Origin: Heligmosomoides polygyrus polygyrus
Lineage: Eukaryota > Nematoda > Chromadorea > Rhabditida > Heligmosomidae
Assembly (NCBI GenBank): GCA_947396885.1
Contig: OX377202.1
Location: forward strand, 32,913,407-32,977,406
DNA: 64,000 nt
Direction: 5' to 3'
The notes beneath the pieces are model-generated. The model made no database searches. It worked only from the letters and a program-made list of their open reading frames with translations, and was not told the DNA's origin. Below, in pieces: positions 24,056 through 33,587 of the stretch; position 1 is the stretch's first letter, and every line of letters begins with the position of its first letter. The position numbers and the translations under genes were made by a program.

Positions 24056-24300
24056 TCCCACTATATATAAAAGAGTAAGCGGTTGTGCCTGTCCTTCCGT
24101 CTAGCCGTCCGTCTGTTCATTCGTCCTTCCGTCACTCCATCTGGCCTTCCATAGACGTCGAGTAAGAGGCGTCGGGGTTTAGACGAGATGCCACCCACGT
24201 CGTGTCGCGAGCGTCAGGCGATGTATCGCCGATGTCGCGCATAGGACGATCGGATTGAGAGGACGTGTTAACGACGTCGTTTGACTGGCGTCCGGTTGGC
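24056..24300. repeat. Short copy of the TATATATAAAAGAG / GTCACCGACGTCG family
   Basis: CCACTATATATAAAAGAG and CCGTCC/CGTCTG repeats are followed by about four ~39-base units, ending near 24,300. It is a truncated sibling of the blocks at 5,039 and 24,699. Confidence 0.8.
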
Positions 24301-24698
24301 GGCAGTATTGAGCGGGTGCTACCAGCAAACTTTTGTCTACAATTAGTAATATGTCAACAGGGAATCGCTATATCATATTGGAGGGCTTCAACCATCAATG
24401 GGACGTTTACAAGTCTGCACAGACAGCTTTTCCTGGCGATCTTACTTGTCAAGCAACAAATTGAATTCCTCGAGAATCCTGTAGGTCAGAAAGTCAGATC
24501 TTATTCGTGATTTAGCAATTGGGACTCGAAGCTTAGGTTTTTGTCTAACGGTCCTCGTTAGTACACCACAAAAAAGATAATTCTGTTGATGGACACCTTA
24601 CAAGAAAGTGTTTTGTACATCGTGACAAGATCTGAGATTTTCTCCTATTTTCTAGTGAAGGAAAACCAATGTGGACAGAACGTTTCTGACCACGTGGT
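24301..24698. other. Spacer between two minisatellite copies
   Basis: No feature beyond an 81-codon frame continuing out of the repeat. Confidence 0.4.
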
Positions 24699-25430
24699 AT
24701 CCTACTATATATAAAAGAGTAAGCGGTTGTGTCTGTCCTTCCGTCTGTCCGTCCGTCTGTCTATCTGACCTTTCGTAAACGTCGAGTAGCAGCTGTCCAG
24801 GTTCAGGCGAGGTGTCACCTACGTCGTGGTGAGAGGCGTCAGAAGACGTGTCGCCGATGTCACGCAAAGGGCGTGTCATCGACGTGGTGACGACCTCAGA
24901 AGAGGTATCACCGAGGTTGTTCAACAGGCGTCTGGGTTCAGAACACATGTCACCAATGCCGCGAAATGCCTGTCCGGATTCAGACGATGTGTCACCGATG
25001 TCGCGCCAGGTGTTCCGGATTCACACGACGTGTCAACGATGTCGCGCAAAGCACGTCCGGCTTGAGAAGACATGTCACCAACGTCGTTCATCAGGTGTCT
25101 GGGTTCAGAAGAGGTGTCACCGATGTCACGCCAGGGGTTCCGGATTCACGCGACGTGTTAACGACGTCCAGCTTGAAAAGACATATCACCGACGTCGTTC
25201 ATCAGGTGCCTGGGTTCAGAAGAAGTACCACCGATGTCGCGAAAGGCCTGTTTGGATTCAGACGACGTGTCGTCGATGTCGCTTGGGGTTCGGATTTACG
25301 CGACGTGTCAACGACCTCCGGCTTGAAAAGACATGTCACCAACGTCGTATATCAGGTGTCTGGGTTCAGAAGAGGTGTCACCGATGTCACGCCAGGGTCA
25401 CGGATTCATACGACGTGTTACCAGTGAAGG
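24699..25430. repeat. Large copy of the ~39-base minisatellite
   Basis: After the CCTACTATATATAAAAGAG head and GTCTGTCC runs come about 16 degenerate ~39-base units. Long open frames in several phases on the plus strand (e.g. 24,848-25,579) with recurring RCHRCR or RRHVTDV peptides are by-products of a unit length divisible by three, not proteins. Confidence 0.85.
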
Positions 25431-26190
25431 TGGGACCAGTAATGGGGACTGGTGAAGGATGGGGTCCAGTAAGGGAGACCGGTAAAGGGTTGACCAATAA
25501 AGGGGGACCATTGAAGGTGGGCCCACAAGGGGGACCGGTGAGAGAGAGGGGGAGGGGTCCCGTGAAGGGGAACCGGTGAGGAAGGGACCAGTAATGGGGA
25601 CCGGTGAAGGGGGAAGGGGTCCAGTAAAGGGGTGGGAGGACCGGAAAAGGGTTGATGAATAAAAGGGGGACCAGTGAAGAAGAGACCAGTAAAGGATGGT
25701 CCAATGAAGGTGGGAGCAGTAGTAGGGGTCGACGAAGGGGAGGGGGGGGGGGGGACAGTGAAGGGTGAACCGGAAAGGGCTGGCAATAAAAGGGAACCAG
25801 TGAAGAGGGATCAGTAATAGGGGACCAGTGAGGGTGGTACCAGTGAAGAGGTGGAGAGGGTCCAGTGAAGGGGACTTCTAAAGGATTGACCAATAAAGGG
25901 GGAGCAGTGAAGGTGGGACCAGTAGTGGGGAGCGGTGAAGGGGGGGGGGGGGGAGGGGGGGGGGAGGTCCAGTGGAGGGAGACTAATAAATAGGGTACCA
26001 GTGAATTACCAGTGAAGAGGGGACCAGTGAGGGAGCCAATAAAGGGAAGACCATTTAAAGGGTTCAGTAAAGGGTCGAGTAATAGAACCATTAAAGGGAG
26101 ACCCGCAAAGGGGACAAGTCAAGGGGATCAGTAAAAGGGATCAAAAAGGGGACCAGTATTTTCGGGAGTGGGGAGAATGAGTAAAGGAAT
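25420..26190. repeat. GGGACCAGTGAAGG purine-rich minisatellite
   Basis: Degenerate GGGGACCAGTGAAGG units with two long G runs (near 25,740 and 25,940) follow the array above. This is the same order as at 5.5-5.8 kb. The proline-rich minus-strand frames are artefacts. Confidence 0.85.
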
Positions 26191-26513
26191 CGGAGTAATG
26201 TTATTCCCGTCGGAATGTAAACCGTATCGATGGTCTACCAATACCAATTGATTTCATTTGTTTCCGCAGAACAAGCACTTTTGATTAAAGCTCACTATCT
26301 GTTCCTCGCTATGTATAGAACGAGTACTTCAGTAAATGAACCGCGTACGTGCGATAGAGGGTGGGCAGACCCATAGGAGCAGTTTTGAAGATTCTGCCCT
26401 ACCATATCCCGCTATACTTTTCTAAATAGCAAAACCAGTTTTTTAGAGTTTTTTGACTCTAATGAATAAGAGAAGGCCTAAAGAGGACAAGAAGACGGTC
26501 GGGGTGTTCAATT

Positions 26514-26585
26514 CTCCGGGTTTGGGGGCGAAGCCTCCAACCACACGTTTGGCGGCCAGTAGGCCGCTGAACGTCTGGTCAGACT
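26514..26585. repeat. Second copy of the GGGGGCGAAGCC hairpin block
   Basis: Matches 6,068-6,135 with a few changes and again follows a minisatellite block. Confidence 0.7.
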
Positions 26586-26960
26586 ATAATCCACCGAGAA
26601 ACACCTCATCATGAGTTTTCTAGTAAAATTGTTTTGTACGCTCACTAAAACGTCGATGTCCCTCTCTTTCGTAGGATTGAACACGTTTATTCCTGATTCC
26701 ACTACTGAACGAACAGAGGTTTCGTAAGCTCTTGTGGAAACCAACACGTATAGAACAGTCGGCTTCCTACTGCGCGCACTCTCTCTCTCTCAGTTTTTAG
26801 CGGCGAATTGCTTGCAAGAGGCAATTTGTTTCTGTTAGACGTCCTTCTTTGCGAAGTTATCGGAGTGGTCGTGATTCTTGTGGTGGGTGCTTCCAATGCA
26901 AGTGGCGTGGCAAGAAGTAAACTCAGTCAAGGCGGGACCCTACAGATCAAATGCAACTTG
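26586..26960 (+). other. Left flank of the Penelope-like element; possible host exon
   Basis: A (CT)n tract and TTTTTAG near 26,800 precede an open stretch reading RGNLFLLDVLLCEVIGVVVI, then VGASNASGVARSKLSQGG. It runs in frame into the truncated reverse transcriptase at 26,961. The hydrophobic run could be a signal or membrane segment of an interrupted host exon. This is weak: the frame could be open by chance. Confidence 0.3.
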
Positions 26961-27893
26961 ATAAATAATACTAACATTGCAGAGGAAATTAATAACTTAC
27001 GTAATAGTAATATGAAGTTATACTCCGCAGACTTTACAGACATGTTTACTAACATACCACATAACGTCATTATATCCAAAATGAAAGATCTCATGACTTT
27101 ATGTTTTAAAAACGCAGGTAAAAAATTGGTTGCATGTAATGGTTTTAAAGTTTTTTATACCCATTCTTCCATAGATAATTACAGATGTTATGATACTACC
27201 GATCTCTTATATTTAATTGATTATTTACTAAGAAATAGTTATTGTGTGTTTGCAGGAACAATATACAAACAAAACCTAGGAGTTCCACAAGGAGGCAATT
27301 TTAGCCCGCTTTTGGCAGATCTAACTATGTCTATGTTCGAGTTTGAATACTCGAAAAACACTAGAAACTATGGTAGCCAATTATTTATACCTTTTAGATA
27401 TATGGATGATCTTCTTATAATACACAACTTTAATGAGGACTATGTAAATTGTGTCCTTACATTAATTTATAAAAATATGCTGGTACTAAAAAAGACCCAT
27501 ATTAATGAATACGAATGTAACTATCTTGATGTTACCCTCAAAGTAATAGGACACAAAATAGAAACAAACCTCTACAACAAAACAGACTCTTTTTGTTTTA
27601 GAGTCAACAGATACCCACATATAAATTCGGAAATATCCCTCAGAGTTAAAGGAAACACTATTTACACTGAGACTTTAAGAATAGCCAACGCATGTTCAAA
27701 TTTGATAAACTTTAGTGATAAAGTAAAAGAAATGCAAAACATTTTCGCTCTCAATGGTTATAGCAAAGATTTTGTCATTTCAAGTATACTTAAATGTTTA
27801 TATAACAACAAACATATACTCTATAAGTATGACATGTCAGACAAACATAAAGATATAAAAAATTTTGTCAGGTCTATTTGTGGCGGCCCATAA
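26961..27893 (+). pseudogene. 5'-truncated reverse transcriptase copy
   Basis: The C-terminal 310 residues of the element's ORF are present, including DFTDMFTNIPH, GVPQGGNFSPLLADL and FRYMDDLLII, and end at the same stop. It lacks the GIY-YIG and linker. The amino-acid sequence is identical to the downstream full copy, so it has had no time to decay. Confidence 0.9.
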
Positions 27894-28422
27894 CTAATAG
27901 TACTTCGTATTCTTTCCAGGCGATCTTAATTGTATGTATATGTATATATAAGTATTTATATAATACACCAATTGCTTTAGTTGGTTGCTTACTATTATTG
28001 CAGTGGAGGTAGCGGATCCCACTCTTTATCTTGAGCAAATACCGCGCTCTATTTCCACTGCCTTGCGACTTCTCGCTGAGTATCAAACCTCACACCTTCG
28101 TTGTTGCCCATTTCTTAGGATTTCGCGCATAATATCTTAAACACCCCTTCCCCCCTTTTTCCAATTCTTTTCCACTTCTTGCCGTCCTTTTCCTATCTTG
28201 TTAGGCTTCCTCCGTTTCTTTTGTTTTTCACATTTCTATATTATCTCTTGTTATTCTCTAGGTCACTCCGTTCTTCTGCTAAGTAATGGTGTTAGTTATT
28301 CAGATTCATTACCAATTTTTACAGTTTCAGGTACCTTCAGTTTGTATAGGACGAGTACGTGAGTTAGCTCCTTTTTGTTCTCTTTTTGTTAATTTATACT
28401 TTATTTTATTTATTCTTTTTAT

Positions 28423-28508
28423 ATGTAGCATCTCCCCGTCCCACTGATGAGCCACCGGGGAGATGCTACATCAAAAGGTTCGTATGTGGATTAGTGGCGA
28501 AACGAACC
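28423..28508 (+). ncRNA. Hairpin with hammerhead-core boxes, left repeat copy
   Basis: A perfect 15-base stem (28,423-28,437 with 28,457-28,471) encloses a 19-base loop carrying CTGATGAG (28,444). Downstream lie GTGGCGAAAC (28,494-28,503) and a GGTTCG/CGAACC pair (28,477-28,482 with 28,503-28,508). CUGAUGA and GAAA joined by a possible 5-bp GCCAC/GTGGC helix are the conserved hammerhead ribozyme elements, and Penelope-like elements are known to carry such ribozymes. Here the topology is not a standard single-molecule hammerhead, since helices II and III would cross. The call is speculative. Confidence 0.35.
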
Positions 28509-28539
28509 TGATTTAAACTTGTTAATTTTATACATATTG

Positions 28540-28949
28540 GATGTACTGAGTGAATGTGTTCCAACGAGGGAAACCCGTGGGCACATTTTACTCAGCACCG
28601 TTTTACGGGTTTAATAGTTTTATATTTAAACTTATATTACCTTACACTCATCACAGGGGAAACTAGCCCCAGTCACCAGTGGTGAATTTCGGGACCAGTG
28701 GTCCGCGTCAAGTTGACGCATTTTGCTTTCTTTTTATAATACATTTATGTTATATTGCACATACATTTTATCATACACTCACAACATTTAACTGGATTTT
28801 TATAAGGTACCATAACTAACTAACAAATAACAACCACTAACGTTATAGTTTATTAGTAACAATTATAGTAATGCAACTATTAAAACAACAGATAAAACAC
28901 AAACTGGATAATGCCCTTGATTCCTATCTACTTTAACTGGCTTCCTCCT
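28540..28949. other. 5' untranslated part of the element, structured
   Basis: Just past the repeat boundary is a hairpin between CTGAGTGAATGTG (~28,548) and CACATTTTACTCAG, with an inner ACGAGGGAAACCCGT stem. Palindromes GGACCAGTGGTCC (~28,693) and GCGTCAAGTTGACGC (~28,706) follow, then AT-rich sequence up to the 3' end of the minus-strand gene. These could be element RNA structures. Confidence 0.5.
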
Positions 28950-30272
28950 TTACTTTTTTGCACGCTTGTCGACAACTCTCGTCTCACTATTATTCGTTCT
29001 TTTTCGATTCCTGACGTCCTGCTCAGAAGTGGTTCCGTCATCGCGAGATTCCTGGCTTAGGTTACATTAATTACAACTGACTTTACAGGTATTACGATTA
29101 TTTCTTACCGATGCAGACTGGTCGCTAGTATTGCTGGAACTTGGAGAGAATTCCGCGACGAGGTCTAAGGAACCCCAAGTTAGTTTGCCTTCCTTAATGA
29201 AAAACATACCTTCATTTCTATTATTTTACCTTCTAATATTATGATTTTCACTAACTCGTCTTTCTCATATCTACTCATTCCAGTCTTATACATAATCTCA
29301 CATTCATTTTTAATCCTATCTTACCTCCATATTTCTTCGCTCTGTTACTGTCAACATCTTATTTATGGCAGTGCCATTCCAGTCGTTATAATCTAAGCCT
29401 AGTAGCACACTAAGCTCTGTGGAACGGTATCGCTTAAAAACATTAGTATGCAATGCTATCATCAGGTTTCTTTATAGAGCTTACCTTAGTCCCCAGTTTC
29501 GGCATACCAGTTATGGTTACATAACCGTTCTTAACTACCATCTCTGGTGGAGTCATGTCCTGGTCGTTAAACAACTTGAGTATACGACGACGTAAATAGA
29601 GGCTAAAAATGATTTTTAATCACAACAATTACCTTTATTTAAGCATTTTGAGTATCCAAAAAAATTTTAAGCCTACCTTAGATTTTCTACATCTGTTATG
29701 TTTACGGTATGATCCCGTATTATACGTACGCTAGTCCCATTTTTCCTGTTATACTCCTGTAGTTTGCGTTTCCCATCGTTCATGAAATGGGTCCAAAAAG
29801 CATTCGTCATCTTCACCTTAATTTTAAATATTGCTTCAGTAATATCAGTATAAGCTTTGCTGCTATGACTTACACGGAAATTGTAAAACTCTCCATTACG
29901 CCCGGTAGGAGTGGGCCAAGTTAATGGATAAGGGTCATCCTTGTTAGTATATCTGCAACATTAATTATAGTTTAAACAGCTAAGTTTTTAACTACCTGTT
30001 TTCCTCACTAATCTCTACCATTCCTATACTCACTTCACCACATCTTCCAAGAACTTCTCTACCAGCTCCGGCAATTGCAGTCTTGCTGGGTTGGGCATGG
30101 AGACCACCCTTACGTACTCGGATAGCACTCTGCGATTAATATGTTCTTGGCTTATCACCAAGCGCTCCGCCTGATCCGTGTTTGCGTAGTCAAAGCCTGG
30201 ACGCTGAAAACTTAAATGATTTAAACATTATATTTCTTGTAAGACACCTTGCCAGATACCACCCACCTGCAT
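28950..30272 (-). CDS. Intact eight-exon gene inside the Penelope-like element, unknown function
   Basis: Reading the minus strand, eight exons join with every phase preserved: 30,272-30,267 (ATG CAG), 30,203-30,034, 29,952-29,677, 29,602-29,485, 29,432-29,325, 29,284-29,230, 29,164-29,109 and 29,051-28,950. All introns are GT...AG, 52 to ~117 bases (for example 29,485/GTAAGC, 29,325/GTAAGA, 29,109/GTAAGA). The total is 891 nt, giving 296 aa plus TAA. No family is recognised. The N-terminal half is mixed and charged (QEHINRRVLSEYVRVV; FRVSHSSKAYTDITEAIFKI), and the middle holds RSLYLRRRILKLFNDQD. The C-terminal ~55 residues are Ser/Asp-rich and then basic (RNRKRTNN, DKRAKK), as in a nuclear-localisation tail. 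No signal peptide or membrane segment is seen. Lying antisense to the element, its introns would survive passage through the element's sense RNA. It could be element cargo or a trapped host gene. Exon structure is firm; function is unknown. Confidence 0.8.
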
Positions 30273-30647
30273 GATATAAACCTATAACGGTTAATAAAAT
30301 GGTTTTCTTACTCTTATACCCCCTTTTATAGCGTGGGTTACGGTAAACCACCTATAGCATTTTTCTGCATGAGACCCACAGCTACAGTAATTGGTTGCCT
30401 CCCTAATCCTTTACATAACAACCACATTCCCTTCCCCTCACCCTTCCTTCACTCTCTTTCAGGTTACAGGATTATACAAATCCGCCTTACAATTCATTTA
30501 CTACACAAGAGGTCCTATCCTCTTACTAAAATTAGGGGTTAGTACTGATGGGGTTTATAAAAGCCAAAATAGTCGTGAGCAGTTTATTTTGGCGCCTCCA
30601 GTGCTAGCCGTACCATATGGTACAAAACGGGTCTGACACCCCCGTAG
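30273..30647. promoter_or_regulatory. Putative divergent promoter between the antisense gene and the sense ORF
   Basis: This ~370-base interval separates the start of the minus-strand gene from the sense ORF. A TATA-like box TATAAAAG lies at 30,556-30,563 on the plus strand, ~85 bases before the open frame. A TTTCAG at ~30,464 opens a 58-codon plus frame (VTGLYKSALQFIYYTRG…) that ends in TGA at 30,634; its role is unclear. Confidence 0.4.
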
Positions 30648-33587
30648 GGCAGCCCCCTAGAACCCTTATGGGATACTGCTCACTGTACCTGGGTTGGACC
30701 TCCCAGGTGCTTTGATTTAAGGTCTAAAAAACAAAGCACCAACACCGCAGCCAGTTACCATACCCGCTCTACCTTTTACAAATATAAAAATGGGAGCAAT
30801 CAATACAATATTAGAGATTTTGGAAATTATAACAAAGGGTCTGCTTGCGATAATAATTGTAAGTACTGTAATATAATAAATTTCGAAAATTTTATAGATT
30901 CCTCGATCACTGGTTTTCACATAAACACTTATAAAAAAGAGGTTACTAACTGTAAATCTAAATCAGTGGTTTATTGTATCACCTGTGATAACTGTAGATT
31001 ACAATACGTAGGGGTTACCACCAGAAGCTTAAAGGAGAGAATACGGGAGCATATTTATTACATAAAAAACAGAAAGAAATTTACTCCTTTATATCAACAT
31101 TTTCAAGAATGTCTGTCCTCTTTATCGTTTACAGTTCTTGATTCATTAGACGAAAACACAGATAGAAACACTTTATTTAGTAAAGAAGTTTTTTGGATTA
31201 AATTGCTCAATAGTGCCTTCCCTTTTGGATTAAATGATAACATTAAAGGATATGGAAACGTATCTAATATAATAAATCCATTACAGTATAAAACTAGTCA
31301 TCCGTATTATGCTTTAAAAATAATTAAGGAAAGAAAAAACAGAGGTTCTAAAAGAAAAAGAAGGAACAAAATACACTATGATGTTAACAAATTTATTGAA
31401 TACGTAACTACAGGAGAAAATAATATACTAGTTTCTGACATCCATAATAAACTTAAAATGCTAAATAAACAAAACATAAAACAACTGATCAATTACAGTC
31501 TAAACCCAGATTTCTTAAGTAATCTAAAAAGTAAAACCAAATTCATAGTGTTATGCCTATTAGCTCACATCAAATATGGTATAGACAACGTGAAAAATAT
31601 TAACAAAAATTACAAGGTTAAGCATATTACCATGAACTACAGAGGAACAATTTTTGATCACATAAACTTTAACAAAATTTTTAATAGTACTGAAGTTAAA
31701 CTCTTTGTTAATAATAACTCTCAAAAAGAATTTATTCCCTTTAAAGTAGTTTATACATATTCGCGACCTATTTCCAGTATTATATTTAATTACAACAAAC
31801 TACTTAAAAACATTGCACTCGAAGAATGTGCTCACATTATTAAAAGTGATTGCATTTGTAAAACAAAATATAATGAATATAAAAATTTTATAGATACTGG
31901 TCACGACCACATTATTACAGGTGACCTAAATATTATTAAACATAAGCAGCTAAATAAAATTTTACAAAAAGGTACAAAATACAGACCATATAATGGTTAC
32001 AATAAAAATGACATTATTATTGAGTACAAAAATACAGTTGAAAAAACAGTTAGGCAGATAACCAAGTTTTACAATATACGAACACCTAACAAAATCAAAG
32101 AACTATACGAATATTTTAATAAACAATTTAGAATTAAAATTAAGCCACTCATTAATGCTAAATATATGGACGATAAAGTGTACATACCCTATAAGGAAAT
32201 TAAGGTATTACAAAAGGAATTCGTTTTCTGTCCTTTAGATAAAGCATCTAATAACTATGGCCTAGTATGCAAAAAGCTTTATCTTCTAAGCTTAATGAAT
32301 GAAATGGGAATCAAACTTAACAACACTCTGGATTCCTTTATCAATATAAATACCAATAACACATATACTATTGTTAATACTATAGATAAACAATCCATAA
32401 TTTTTAAACATAGATATTTTCAGAGTAAACACAAACTTAAAGTTATTTCGGATGTGGATCTTCCTATTATTTATGCGTTGCCTAAATTACATAAAAATCC
32501 TATTAAGTTTAGATTTATTACTGGCGCCAGAAACAGTAGCGTAAAATCTATTGCCTTAGAGCTTTGTTGCATTTTTTCATTTTTTAAAAATCACTTTATC
32601 AACTACGCCAAAAGTATATCAAACAATAGCAGAACCATTAAAACATATTGGTCTATAAATAATACTAACATTGCAGAGGAAATTAATAACTTACGTAATA
32701 GTAATATGAAGTTATACTCCGCAGACTTTACAGACATGTTTACTAACATACCACATAACGTCATTATATCCAAAATGAAAGATCTCATGACTTTATGTTT
32801 TAAAAACGCAGGTAAAAAATTGGTTGCATGTAATGGTTTTAAAGTTTTTTATACCCATTCTTCCATAGATAATTACAGATGTTATGATACTACCGATCTC
32901 TTATATTTAATTGATTATTTACTAAGAAATAGTTATTGTGTGTTTGCAGGAACAATATACAAACAAAACCTAGGAGTTCCACAAGGAGGCAATTTTAGCC
33001 CGCTTTTGGCAGATCTAACTATGTCTATGTTCGAGTTTGAATACTCGAAAAACACTAGAAACTATGGTAGCCAATTATTTATACCTTTTAGATATATGGA
33101 TGATCTTCTTATAATACACAACTTTAATGAGGACTATGTAAATTGTGTCCTTACATTAATTTATAAAAATATGCTGGTACTAAAAAAGACCCATATTAAT
33201 GAATACGAATGTAACTATCTTGATGTTACCCTCAAAGTAATAGGACACAAAATAGAAACAAACCTCTACAACAAAACAGACTCTTTTTGTTTTAGAGTCA
33301 ACAGATACCCACATATAAATTCGGAAATATCCCTCAGAGTTAAAGGAAACACTATTTACACTGAGACTTTAAGAATAGCCAACGCATGTTCAAATTTGAT
33401 AAACTTTAGTGATAAAGTAAAAGAAATGCAAAACATTTTCGCTCTCAATGGTTATAGCAAAGATTTTGTCATTTCAAGTATACTTAAATGTTTATATAAC
33501 AACAAACATATACTCTATAAGTATGACATGTCAGACAAACATAAAGATATAAAAAATTTTGTCAGGTCTATTTGTGGCGGCCCATAA
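30648..33587 (+). CDS. Permuted Penelope-like polyprotein: GIY-YIG endonuclease then reverse transcriptase
   Basis: The open frame of 979 codons starts after a TAG at 30,645. The enzyme would nick target DNA with GIY-YIG and copy RNA by target-primed reverse transcription. Counting from 30,648, a cysteine cluster (C67, C71, C74, C~102) precedes the GIY-YIG core VVYCITC…QYVGVT (residues 107-124), with SLKERIREH and the catalytic-type glutamate in SKEVFWIKLL (E180). A ~300-residue basic, Asn/Lys-rich linker follows, then CPLDKASNN (the DKG-like box), LPKLHKNPIKFRFI, DFTDMFTNIPH (motif A, ~693), GVPQGGNFSPLLADL and FRYMDD (YMDD at 816-819). All catalytic residues look intact. There is no in-frame ATG before the GIY-YIG, so the start may lie on an upstream exon, be non-AUG, or have been lost by a one-base change. 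Codon use is strongly AT-biased. Confidence 0.9.
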   Translation, partial: GSPLEPLWDTAHCTWVGPPRCFDLRSKKQSTNTAASYHTRSTFYKYKNGSNQYNIRDFGNYNKGSACDNNCKYCNIINFENFIDSSITGFHINTYKKEVTNCKSKSVVYCITCDNCRLQYVGVTTRSLKERIREHIYYIKNRKKFTPLYQHFQECLSSLSFTVLDSLDENTDRNTLFSKEVFWIKLLNSAFPFGLNDNIKGYGNVSNIINPLQYKTSHPYYALKIIKERKNRGSKRKRRNKIHYDVNKFIEYVTTGENNILVSDIHNKLKMLNKQNIKQLINYSLNPDFLSNLKSKTKFIVLCLLAHIKYGIDNVKNINKNYKVKHITMNYRGTIFDHINFNKIFNSTEVKLFVNNNSQKEFIPFKVVYTYSRPISSIIFNYNKLLKNIALEECAHIIKSDCICKTKYNEYKNFIDTGHDHIITGDLNIIKHKQLNKILQKGTKYRPYNGYNKNDIIIEYKNTVEKTVRQITKFYNIRTPNKIKELYEYFNKQFRIKIKPLINAKYMDDKVYIPYKEIKVLQKEFVFCPLDKASNNYGLVCKKLYLLSLMNEMGIKLNNTLDSFININTNNTYTIVNTIDKQSIIFKHRYFQSKHKLKVISDVDLPIIYALPKLHKNPIKFRFITGARNSSVKSIALELCCIFSFFKNHFINYAKSISNNSRTIKTYWSINNTNIAEEINNLRNSNMKLYSADFTDMFTNIPHNVIISKMKDLMTLCFKNAGKKLVACNGFKVFYTHSSIDNYRCYDTTDLLYLIDYLLRNSYCVFAGTIYKQNLGVPQGGNFSPLLADLTMSMFEFEYSKNTRNYGSQLFIPFRYMDDLLIIHNFNEDYVNCVLTLIYKNMLVLKKTHINEYECNYLDVTLKVIGHKIETNLYNKTDSFCFRVNRYPHINSEISLRVKGNTIYTETLRIANACSNLINFSDKVKEMQNIFALNGYSKDFVISSILKCLYNNKHILYKYDMSDKHKDIKNFVRSICGGP

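Larger units (their letters stand above)
26961..28539 (+). repeat. Left pseudo-LTR: truncated RT plus 3' UTR
   Basis: Identical to 32,655-34,233 except for one noticed substitution. It begins mid-coding at ATAAATAATACTAACATTG and ends at TATACATATTG. Confidence 0.95.

Noticed and set aside
24848..25579. A 243-codon plus-strand ORF with repeated RCHRCR peptides, resembling a zinc-finger array
   Set aside because: It is generated by a ~39-base minisatellite whose period is divisible by three. Other frames are also open, spacing is not that of zinc fingers, and the units are degenerate at the DNA level.
25387..26091. A 234-codon proline-rich minus-strand ORF
   Set aside because: Translation of the purine-rich GGGACCAGTGAAGG repeat; no start context or non-repeat sequence.
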